64,000 nucleotides of DNA from Isoetes taiwanensis (Eukaryota; Streptophyta; Lycopodiopsida; Isoetales; Isoetaceae), in the NCBI GenBank assembly GCA_021234155.1, contig JAJEKV010000072.1:977918-1041917 (forward strand), in the 5' to 3' direction. The notes beneath the pieces were generated by a model. That model saw only the letters and a program-made list of their open reading frames with translations, searched no databases and was not told where the DNA came from. Shown one piece after another: positions 10,076 to 20,120 of this stretch (positions are counted from its first letter, which is position 1; each line of letters begins with the position of its first letter). The translations under genes were made by a program, and so were the position numbers.

Positions 10076-12729
10076 CAACGACAGTACCGGCTCAACCCAA
10101 ATTACCGTGACCGCGTAAAGGCAGAAATTGACAAACTTCTTGCTGCAGGTTTGATCTATGAGGTCAAACATTCTGAATGGGTGAGCCCCATCGTCATTGC
10201 TCTCAAACACAATGGTAAGATCCGCGTTTGCGTGGACTACCGTAAACTCAATCAGGCCACGGAGCGTGATCACTTCCCACTTCCCTTCACAGACCAAGTT
10301 CTGGAAGAGGTCGCTGGACATGAGATGTACTCCTTCATGGATGGTTTTTCTGGCTACAATCAAATCTCAATCAAAGAATCTGATCAACTCAAGACTACTT
10401 TCACCACCCCGTGGGGCACTTTTGCCTACAAGGTGGTTCCTTTTGGGTTATCAAACTCTCCCTCAACGTTTCAACACATCATGCACTAAGTTTTTCATGA
10501 TTTTATGAAGGAAAATCCCTTCCTCCAAATTTTTCAAGATGACTTCTCTGCCTACAGTTCCATGGATGACCATTTGGATAAATTGGAACTCGTCTTTCAG
10601 AAATGTGATGAGTCCGGCATTAGTCTCAATCCAGAGAAATGCACCTTCTGCGTCACCTCCGGTGTTCTGTTATGACATGTCGTCAGTCAAGCAGGTATCA
10701 TCACAGATCCTGCCAAAATCAGTTGTGTGCTTAAAGCTCAAGCACCAGCCAATATCAAGAAAACACGCTCTTTCCTGGGTAAGGTAAATTATTACTCCAC
10801 CTTCATTCCTGGACTCGCAGCCATTGCAGATCCCATCCATAAACTCACGGGTGATGAATCCACCTGGGCTTGGACTTCCCAAGCGGATGCTGCTTTCCAA
10901 CAGTTGAAGCTTTTGCTTACTCAGGCCCCGGTGCTTGTTCCTCCTCAATGGGACAAGCCCTTTCATGTACATGTTGATGTCTCGGCGTTTGCTATTGTTC
11001 TTTCTCAAGAATATGATGCGCACACTGACAAACCAAATCGATATGCCAGCAGAAAACTCAATCCTGCTGAGCGCAACTACTCTGCTACGGAGCGGGAGGC
11101 TTTGGGTTTAATTTTTTTTGTCCAACACTTCCGTCACTATCTCTTAGGCAGTAAGATCAAGTTCTTTGTTGACCACCAAGCACTTCTTTATCTGATCAAC
11201 AAATCCACGCCCACGGGCAGAATTGCTCGTTGGGTCCTTCTTCTGCAAGAATTCGCACCTTTTGAAATTGTTCATAAGGCAGGCAAATCTCATGTCGTAC
11301 CGGATTATCTTTCACGCATCCACACCGATGATCCCTCCACGGGAGTTTCCGATGCTTTTCCTGACGCTCAACTCTTTCTGGTCACGGCCACGCCACATTG
11401 GTTCCACAACTTTCAGCAGTATCTCCTTACAGGTGCTCTTCCATCAGAAGACGCCACGCTCTCTCCAGAAAAGCTTAAATCCCGTCACCGTCAATTTCTC
11501 CGCGAGGTCCGTGACTACACCATGGTTGCAGGCCATCTTTACAAACGCGGCAAGGATACAGTTCTTCGACGCTGTGTTCTTCCTCATGAGGTACCTGATA
11601 TTGTCTGCGAAGCACATGAAGGGCTGGGTGGTGGTCATTTTCATGGTGACACCATGGCACGCAAAATTCTTCTCGCAGGTTATTTCTGGCCCACGCTTTT
11701 CAAAGACGCTCACGCCCACGCCCGCACGTGTGATGTATGTCAGCGTGTGGGACGTCTCACGGCCCATGACGCTCTTCCATTGACGCCGGTCGCCACGCCA
11801 CTTCCCTTCAGCAAATGGGGAATGGATTTTGTGGGACCCATCGACCCTCCTGCGCGGCACACCCGTGCCCGCTACATTCTGGTTCTCACTGACTATGCTA
11901 CCAAATGGGTGGAAGCTTGTGCACTTCCAGACAACACTGCAGCCAGCACAGCCAAGGTCATCTATACGCACGTCATCACGCATTTTGGCTGTCCCACGGA
12001 GTTCGTCAGTGATCGAGGTGTCCACTTTGTCAATCATACTATCAAGTAGCTGACGGATTATCTGCTGATACATCATCGCAAAAGCACACCTTACTATCCT
12101 CAAGGGAATGGTTTGGCTGAAAGCACCAACAAGACTCTCGTCACTATTCTCAAAAAAATTTGTGATGCTTCACGCACGGACTGGCAAATCAAGCTACCTA
12201 CTGTTCTTTGAGCTTACAATTGTTGTTTCAAGATTGCTACTAGTCACACTCCTTTTAAGTTGGTTTATGGTCAAGAAGCATTGATGCCTTTTGAGTATGT
12301 CCTTCCAACACTTCGGTTCCACCTTGCTACCACTCATAATCCACCTGCAGCTCTTCAAGAACGAGTTTACCAACTTGAACAGTTGGATGAACTCAGGCGA
12401 GATGCATATATTCGCGTTCTGCATGGAAACAGTTGCGAAAAACCTTACATGACAAACATTTGCGAACAAAAACTTTTCAAGAAGGTGATTTAGTTTTGCT
12501 GTATGATTCCCGTTACAAGAATTTTCCAGGCAAGTTAAACTTCAGATGGCTTGGTCCTTATCAAATTGTTCAAGTGGTTCAACCCAGCGTTTTCAAGCTC
12601 GCAGAGTTAGATGACACTCCATTACCTACATTGGTTAATGGCTTTCGCCTCAAACCCTTTCATACAGCAGAAATCGACAGTCATATACCAGAGGCAGTTC
12701 TAGACACAGACACAACAGATGGTGACTAA
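10076..12729 (+). pseudogene. RT, RNase H and integrase of element A (broken)
   Basis: Copies the element RNA and inserts the DNA. RT is at about 10150-10720, with the catalytic Asp in box A (MDGFSGYNQI) and FQDD at 10534-10545 in place of the usual YxDD. RNase H follows to about 11330, then integrase with an H-H-C-C site (11610-11750) and D, D, E residues in GMDFVGP, SDRGVHF and GLAEST. Stops occur at 10487, 10672, 12047 and 12209, and there is a frameshift near 12440. The end, TDTTDGD, matches element B. No chromodomain is present. Confidence 0.88.
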
Positions 12730-12866
12730 ACAGCTGCATATTTATATTATAGAGGTGAAAATTTTTACAAAATGAGGGCAGCGCCCATCTATTTCCGCTA
12801 TGGACAGAGCCCTATTTACAAAAACAGGCTAGTGCCCTATCTACCAAATCCTAATTTTTAAACCCT

Positions 12867-13121
12867 CTACTCCGGGTTGGGAGCAGAGGTGATGCGGAGG
12901 ATGTGGTAGTAGTTCTGCTCCGGATCCCAGCGCAGATGCACCACCACCTCCATGGCGTTGGTCAGAGGGTCGGGATGCTCAGCCATCCCACGGCACCAGC
13001 CGTCCATTGGAATGCCCCGGTTGTGGCATTTCCACAGGTCCAGACAATTCATCTTACAAGTAATCCACTCTTGACAATTGGTGGGCATTGTGCAGTCTTC
13101 ATTCAGTCCAGCAGCCGCCAT
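12867..13121 (-). CDS. Reverse-strand 84-residue Cys-rich protein, copy 1
   Basis: Function unknown; I recognise no family. The start is the ATG conserved in both copies, which gives 84 codons in each with no gap; an upstream ATG at 13136 is also possible. Six cysteines (residues 10, 16, 22, 26, 32, 43) spaced C-x5-C-x5-C-x3-C-x5-C-x10-C, plus nearby His33 and His49, suggest metal binding or disulfides. The C-terminus reads HILRITSAPNPE. Against the copy at 23357-23611 about 70 of 84 residues agree, with about 20 codons differing silently and 14 changing the residue. That favours coding on this strand; the overlapping sense frame is less conserved. It has its own promoter and lies tail-to-tail with pol. 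Confidence 0.7.
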   Translation of the reverse strand: MAAAGLNEDCTMPTNCQEWITCKMNCLDLWKCHNRGIPMDGWCRGMAEHPDPLTNAMEVVVHLRWDPEQNYYHILRITSAPNPE

Positions 13122-13165
13122 GCTCATGTTTGCCATCGGGTGTCTCAGCTTCACCCACTGCTCGT

Positions 13166-13208
13166 CTTATATAGCCAACCGATGGGATCCAGGTCAACGT
13201 GGACCAAT
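13166..13208 (-). promoter_or_regulatory. Promoter of the reverse-strand gene, copy 1
   Basis: On the minus strand ATTGG (13208-13204) is followed 30 bp later by CTATATAAG (13174-13166), 45 bp before the chosen ATG. Copy 2 keeps both boxes at the same spacing while bases between them differ. Confidence 0.65.
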
Positions 13209-13638
13209 CAGAAAAATTGCCGACGTGTTGGCAATGCAAGGCTCTTTCTAATTCCAGCCATGGTACCTTCTGATCTTTCTTTTTTATGATATCCTGCCTC
13301 GAGTTGCCGGCATTAAATGACATTTCTTCCTTTCTCGCCCGCCAGTCATAAATATGGGTACCTTTGCCACCTGTCACATTTCACGACTCATCTCCACCGT
13401 TCATCGCTTTTCCCTTAACTGTTTGGGGATTTAGCCAAATTTTTGCATCTCAATCGTCTCCCTTGGATCTACCGCCACCTGGCAACATCCACGGCTGCTG
13501 TTTCATCTTCATCACGCCCCTTCGCCAACACTTGCGCGCCCTAAAACCTTTTCGTCTGTCTTTGCTTTTGCTTTCCGCTTTTCGTCCCCCGGCCTCTCAA
13601 GCACTGTTCTTCACCAATCCACTCCGAAGCACTTCCCA
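13209..13638. other. Conserved spacer between divergent genes of element A
   Basis: About 430 bp separate the reverse-strand promoter from the start of the extra sense ORF. Blocks such as GCCCTAAAACCTTTTCG and TTCGCCAACACTTG are shared with element B (22809-23272). I see no conserved sense TATA. It may act as a two-way promoter, which is an inference from position and conservation. Confidence 0.45.
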
Positions 13639-16186
13639 ATGGCCACTACACAAAGATTTCCTCAGCTTCAAACATCCGCTCCAAGAGATCCGGCTCTTTT
13701 CGAGTCGACAAATTTCACTGCACCAACTTTCAGAGAAGCCCTAACCGGCCAAAGTCGAGAGGTTGCTGAACGCCATGGGCTGTATTGCATGTCGACCACG
13801 GAACTTCCTGCGCCTAATCCAGAGCAACTCCGACAGTTTGTGGCTCATATGGTTAACACCACAGATGGCTATGAGACCACAGTTGACGGGACAAAAATTT
13901 CGCTTACCATGGGGCTCCTTTCTGAGGTATTTAAAATCCTCCTTCGTAAACCTTGTTTGTCTTGCACTGCCATAAATGATCAGGATGTCACTGAGTATGG
14001 CGCACTTCCTTATCAAGCCACTGTCCATCGGCTTTCCAACATAGCAAAACTCCATGATTCTTTTGTCAAGTTTTTATGGCGGAAATTCTATGGGTATTCC
14101 ATCAAGAATACCCACATCAATAAACCATTCTACAATGTTGTCATTATGGCCATCAATTCCACTCATGATCTGGACTGGAACCAAATCCTGTTATTCCGAC
14201 TCCTTCATGAGATCGATCGCGTCAGGGCAAACCCTTCTTCAAGCTTCGAAACCTCTGTGGGTGCCCATTTGCAAGCCGTGATCCGTCATTGTTGTCCTTC
14301 CCCCACTCCTTCCAAATCCTCCACTCAATCATACCATACTCTTCCCAAAAACCCTCAGGGAGAACCTTCAAAACATCCTCAGTCTCCTCATCCTTCTCAG
14401 CACAAAGAAACCTCTCGCATTACTCTTTCTTCTTCCACATAGTCTATCTCCCGCCACTCTCGGCCACACTCTCAGGCGTCAAAGACTCACCAACAGCAGG
14501 GCCCTGCATTTCATCCTACCAGGCAGGCCCTTTATCAATATCAACAAGATGTTCAAGCAGTTGTCCTCAAGTTACAAGACTCCAATGAAGCTTTCATGAA
14601 TGGAGTTCAAGCTTACATGGAGGCATCGGAAGCTGCTCACAGGGATTTTTAAGCTGGCACAGCAAGAATTCAATCCCTGGAAGATCAACTACAAAACAAG
14701 CATGAGGCTCTGTTAAAGACCCGTGAATCTCTCCAGGCTGCCACAGATCAATATAGCCTGCTGGCTGATCAACAGGTTGACCTCCAGAAGACCCTTAAAG
14801 ATCTTCTGGCACAACTCAAAGCCAAGGATACCCTCCTTGGTGAACAAGAGAAAGCTATCGCCCACAGTCAGACGCTGTACACAGAGCTTTCTCAGAATTA
14901 CAACACTCAGGTCCACGACCTTACAGAGCGCACTGCTCGAGTCACGGCGTTGGAAGATCAACTCTCCACGCTGACCAGTCAACTCACGCTCCTCCAGGAT
15001 CAACTTAAGGAAGCTCAAAAGCAGAAGTTAGTAGATGACGCAGAAATAGCCACGCTTCGGCTTCGTCCTTCCACTCAGACACCATCAACCTCCCAGGGCC
15101 AGGTCTCTCATCGACGGTACCAAGATCAGTCACGCCTCCTGCTCGAAAAGGATAATCAAATCCGTGACCTGGAAAATCAACTCCAGCATGCTGTTCAATC
15201 TGCTGAAGAAGCCCAACAGAGGCTAGACGGCTATCTTGATATCGCTGTCTGCATTCCAGTAGACTTCTGCACTCCCACCTCATACCTGGACTATGTGGTT
15301 GCCCGACGCCACCTTTTTCTCTTGAAGTGGTATGCGGCAGGCGGCCAGGTTACTGCACAGCCCTTGCGCAGTGCGGACTTTCTCAGAATCTGGCCCGACC
15401 TTTCTATTGAAGATCAAGGATTACTCTGTGCCCTTTTGGTCTATGCGCAAATCACTTGTGAAGATCCTGATTTAATCATATTCCGTGTTGTTCAGCCGAT
15501 GGCCTATGTCTTCCATGATTTCTACCTGGCTGACTCACAAGATAAATTCGGCGATGAAGCGCATCGCATTTTTCACGGCAACCCCAATGCTGCCTGGCTG
15601 TTACTGGACTCCAACCCGTATTTCCGGGATCATGCTCAATCTCATACCTTTGCCCCGGAGTACATGCCTGAGTTGGCTCGTCACTTACCTTTATGGCGAG
15701 TAGAGACACTGGCACAGGTGCAGAAGAACTTAGCAAATCCTGAGGACCTTCAATTTGCTCAGATTTATATGCAACACTTGGGTGGGTATAATCAGCTGCT
15801 GGCTCTTCTTGAAAGCAAGACCCAACCCACGGGGTGGATAAATCCTCCGGTCTATATTCAGCTATCTAGTTCCGAATGGGACCACTGGTGTCGAGCCTTG
15901 GATCAAGACCTTGTTCGGGAGTTCTGAGAGCAGGCTCAACAGCCCACGCCTACGGGTTTGGCTGAATCACCCTATGCTTCATTAGGGGCACCTGCACGCC
16001 CACGGTTTCTCACCTCGGACTGGCGTCTTCCTTTCTGGACAAAGGTTATGGATGGCCATGCTGGGTGGACTCCTCCTCAGATTTCCATGGATCTCCGTTG
16101 GGATCCGCGCTTTGTACGAAGATCAAACTGGGAAAATGGTGCCACTCTGGACCATACTGAAAATTGGATCTATATTGCAAATTGGC
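13639..16186 (+). pseudogene. Extra sense ORF (ORF3) of element A, coiled-coil protein
   Basis: Function unknown. One frame runs throughout, broken by stops at 14440 (TAG), 14650 (TAA) and 15925 (TGA). The last two match C-to-T changes of codons that B keeps as CAA and CGA. Residues 1-225 form a folded-looking domain containing TVDGTKISLTMGLLSEVF and a SIKNTHINKPF motif; it faintly resembles the plant transposon-protein domain of Tat elements. A Ser/Pro/Gln linker follows, then a long coiled coil (about residues 305-530, Gln/Leu/Lys/Glu heptads). A C-terminal globular domain has motifs YLDYVVARRHLFL and WDPRFVRRS. Element B shows about 110 more residues, so the full protein is about 950-1000 residues. 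The start ATG is supported by homology beginning just after it. Confidence 0.75.
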
Positions 16187-16896
16187 TTTTAAAGACCCCC
16201 TTCCTTCTTTTAAGTGGAATTTTGGGCAATTATTTTAAATGTGACTTACCCATGATATAAGGGGATGGTCTTTATGTTTTTGCCCAAGATCTATGTTCTA
16301 CATCGACATTCATTTGGATCTTATTCGTCATCGACGCATTCATGAAGATATTTTTCGGCGACACAACCCAACCACTACCATTATTTTCACCCCTCATTTT
16401 TGGCACCATGTTGTAATTGTCGGACTTGACAAGAACAAGTCTGTACATGTTTTCGTGCTAAAAACTTTTAGGGGGAGGCAGTGTTAACCACCTAGTGGTT
16501 AACATTGTGCATGCACATGTTAGGTGTCGATGCTGGTGCATGCGGCGTTAGACACTGGCATGATTAGGTTAACATAAGTGTAGGGATTAGATTTAGCTAG
16601 ATGTACGGCTCAGATTTGCGGTCTACATTATATTAGACCGGAGCCTCTTCAGATGTACTCAGGCTTCATCTCAAATTTGGAGAGCCTCATATTGGCCACG
16701 TTCCCTTCATTCTTTGTACATATTTTGTCTTGTTCTTGTTTTGTGATCATGAGCATGGCACCCTTGTCGCATCCGGCAGTCATAGACTGTTGCTGCAAGG
16801 TGTATGCCAAGAACTCACAACTAACAGTATGCTCTCAATGCAAGGGCTCATGTGCCCCTCGCCGAACCCAGGAGAAGGCTATGTTGACTCTCTAAC
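16187..16896. other. Breakpoint region: LTR-like 3' end plus 5' start of LINE H
   Basis: Homology to the A/B family ends at 16186. A purine run (AGGGGGAGGCAG, 16480-16491) is followed at 16492 by TGTTAACCAC, a TG start with a 10-bp-arm palindrome, as at a 3' LTR border of an unrelated element. From about 16829 a frame (M-L-S-M-Q-G-L) is open up to CTAAC (16892-16896). When element B is removed it continues directly into LINE ORF1 at 32781. The exact limits of the LTR-like piece and of the LINE are not visible. Confidence 0.4.
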
Positions 16897-17409
16897 TGTT
16901 TGGGGTCTGGGTTCGGGAACTCCTGCAAGACAGCCCTCTGTGAGGACCCTTGGATCTAACAGGAGAATCCGGGAGCTATGTCATGCAGGATTTGCAAAAA
17001 GAACAAGAAAAAGAGAACAGAATAGAAAGAGAACAATGAGATCACAATAATGAGAACAACTTCCTTGATGTCAATGAAGATACATGAGCTCTCGCAATTG
17101 AGAGAAAACTAATGCGAGACAAGACTCAAAACTCATCTAAAAACTCATGTGCTAGCTCTACTCATATATATAATACAATGGCCTTTGGCCCAATATAGAC
17201 ACTCTGACTGATTTCGGTGCCGACTCCTGGAAGGAGGCCTGATTTGCAGGAATGCTAGCGGTGCCTCTTGAAGTGCCTGAAATCACGCTGACGCTGACGC
17301 GGACGGTGATGGGCCGTCACTTGTCTGAGCGCCGCCTCTTGGTAGCAGACGCGGGCTTTGACTGCGTGGTCTGCTGCTTGGTCTTTTGTTGGGCCTTTGA
17401 CGACTGACC
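16897..17409 (-). repeat. 3' LTR of element B, first 82 bp deleted
   Basis: Matches 32187-32693. The missing part corresponds to 32694-32775. The deletion junction lies at GGTCAGTCG, shared by both sides, and also removed the polypurine tract. The basic-tail frame enters it from upstream sequence and stops at 17317. Confidence 0.9.
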
Positions 17410-19842
17410 AGGGTGAAGAAATGGAGGAAGTGTTTCCGAGTGCGGGAATCCAACAGTTTGAAAGTGATCCTCACGGGTCCTGGCGTGTTTGAAGAGCGTC
17501 AGGAGTGTTGAGCCCAAGGGCAGGATCGGCATCAATGAGGAATTGAGAGCGCACCATGTCTTCCAGGGCAGCATGGGCGTCCGAAGGAACGAACTGGCAC
17601 TCCATGAGAAGACAGGTCTGAAGACCGAAGGCACTGACGCTGGCATTCGGGTTGCAATAAAAGATGGGACACTGCCGATTTAAGGAGCTTACCAGGATGC
17701 ATTTGAGAGCAGCACAGAAGCCAGCTTGACGGTGAACTGAAGGGTCTGGTGAGGTGGCGGCATTCTGCAAGAAGGTATCAAGGCCATGAAGAGCATCAGC
17801 GGGCCGTTGCCAACCACGCTCATTAGCAATATAGATCCAATTTGCAGTGTGATCCAAGGTGGCACCATCTTCCCACTCAGAGCGTCTGACAAAACGGGGA
17901 TCCCACCGAAGATCCGTCGAGATCTGGGGAGGAGTCCACCCAGCGTGGCCATCCATGACCTTCGTCCAAAAGGGAAGATGCCAGTCGGAGGTGAGAAACC
18001 GGGGGCATGGAGGGACACCCAGTGAAGCATATGGAGAGGGAGCCATGCCCGTGGGCGTGGGCTGCTGAGCCTGCTCCCTGAATTCACGTACAAGGTCGGG
18101 ATCAAGAGCTTTGCACCACTGATCCCACTCAGAAGTAGAGAGCTGAGTATAGACAGGAGGACTATCCCATCCCGTGGGTATTGTCTTGCTATCCAGAAGG
18201 GCACGCAATTGATTGTAGCCGGCTAAATGCTGCATATAAACTTGGGCAAACGGAAGATCCTCAGGATGCCCAAGATTCTTTCGCACCTGTGCCAGCGTTT
18301 CAGTTTGCCATAGAGGTAAATGATGAGCAAGCTCTAGCATGTACTCATGATGAAGAGTGTGAATCCGATCATGATCGCGGAGATACGGGTTGTTATCCAA
18401 TAATAACCAGTGAGCCTGTGAATCACCCTGAAAGTTATGATGTGGCCAATCACGAAATTTGTCCTGTGTGTCAGCCAGATAGAAATCATGAAAGATGTAC
18501 GCCATCGGCTAAACAATCCTGAAGGTGATTAAATCAGGGTCTTCACAGTGAATGAGGTCGAAGACTAAAAGGGCACAGAGTAAGCCTTTGTCTTCAACGG
18601 AGAGGTCGGGCCAAATCTGGAGAAAATCCTCAGTGCGCATGTGGGCATCAACCTGACCATTTGCCGCGTACCACTTGAAAAGAAAGAGATGGCGTCGGGC
18701 AACCACATAATCGAGGTAACTGGAAGGAATAGCGAAATCCACAGACTGGTGGAGAGCGATATTAATGTAGCCCTCTTGTTTAGTTTGGGCCTCTTCGGCA
18801 GATTGGACAGCTTGCTGGAGCCGATTTTCAAGATCGCGGATCCGGTTTTCCTTTTCTAACAGAAGACGTGACTGATCACGGACCCGTTTCTGAGGAAGCG
18901 TGGCATGTGAAGAGGATTGCCCAGGAGTATGGAGTCGAAGCTTTGCAATCTCTGCATCATCAATTATCTTTTGCTTCTGGGCCTCCGTGAGTTGATCCTG
19001 GAGAGGCGTGAGCTGATTGGTCAGCATGGAAAGCTGAGCTTCTAAGGAAGCGATTTGAGCGTCACGCGCTGTAAGGGCATGGGCTTGAGTGGTGTAACTC
19101 TGAGAAAGCTCTGTGTACAGCGTGGTAAGCTTAGCAATGTCTTTATCCTTGTCAACCAAGAGAGTCTCCCTGGCCTTGACCTGCTCCAACAATTCCTGAA
19201 TGGTAGTTTGTAACTGAGCCTGCTGATCAGCAAGCAGGCTGTTCTGATCGTGGGCACTCTTAAGATCCTCACGGGCCTGTAAAAGAGCCTCGTGCTTTTC
19301 TTGAAGCTTGTCTTCCAGAGTGTGAACTTGCGTGTTAGCAGCTTGAAGGTCTCTGTGAACCGCATCTGAGGCCTCCAGGGACGCTTGAACCCCATTCATG
19401 AGAGCTTCCTGGGATTCTTGCAACTTGAGAGCAGCAGCTTGAACATCCTGCTGGTATTGATACAGAAGCTGGCGAGGATGTGGAGGTGGAGGGCCCTGTT
19501 GTGGCCGTGTTTGTGACGTCTGAGAGACATGACGAGAAGTGGAGGGCGTGGCTTCTGTGGAGGAAGAAGAGACAGTAACATGCGTGGTGTTTGGTGGAAC
19601 ATGACCAGGAGAAGTATGACGTGAAGGTGGTTTTGAGGAAGTGAATGAAGAGATTGCTGAGTGGAGGCATGAGAAATTGAAGGTGACTTAGGAACAGGAA
19701 GATAATGACGGATGAGGGCTTGAAGATGGCCACCCACTGAGGCTTCAAAGACAGAGGAGGGGGCAGCCCTAATGCGGTCGACTTCATGAAGGGGGCGGTA
19801 GAACAACAGCTGTGGCCAATCAATATGGTGAGTGGAGCGGAT

Positions 19843-20120
19843 GGTTTGGGTGCATATTCACACGGGGGGTTACTCCGGGCAACGAGAGCTGTCGGATGGG
19901 CATATTTGCCCTTTATTCCAAGATCTGGACCGTACATAGCAATCCTCATTTGTGGGGTATGCATGTACAAGTTTTTGTATACTATATATTAGGGTTTGCA
20001 AAATACTATAAGGTTTGAGACAATGTACTTAGTGGTGTTAATTTTATACATGTATTGTAAATATATTTTTGGGGCTCTCGCTGCCCTACGTAACCCCCCG
20101 TGTGAATATGCACCCAAACC
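19843..20120. mobile_element. MITE-like element with perfect 31-bp inverted ends
   Basis: Bases 19843-19873 are the exact reverse complement of 20090-20120, with imperfect pairing continuing about 18 bp further inward. The element is 278 bp with no coding capacity. The ends begin GGTTTGGGTGCATATTCAC. No target duplication is visible; the left end abuts the extra ORF of B exactly where that homology stops, so the flank was probably rearranged. Confidence 0.7.

Larger units (their letters stand above)
200..16186 (+). mobile_element. Element A: Ty3/gypsy Tat-like retrotransposon, 3'-truncated
   Basis: Order on the plus strand: 5' LTR, primer site, gag, protease, RT, RNase H, integrase, a small reverse-strand gene, then a long extra sense ORF. 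The element is interrupted at 4049-9952 by chromovirus E; removing E and one GCCAT repeat restores the polyprotein frame. The tRNA-Asp-like primer site, the DGG protease motif, the absence of a chromodomain and the extra genes after integrase resemble the plant Tat lineage, but no tree was made. Homology to element B stops at 16186, so the end of the extra ORF and the 3' LTR are lost. Many stops and frameshifts make it non-autonomous today. Without E it spans about 10 kb. Confidence 0.9.

Noticed and set aside
16293-16487. 64-codon ORF before the purine tract as an env or pol end
   Set aside because: No recognisable motif. Too short to call as a gene.
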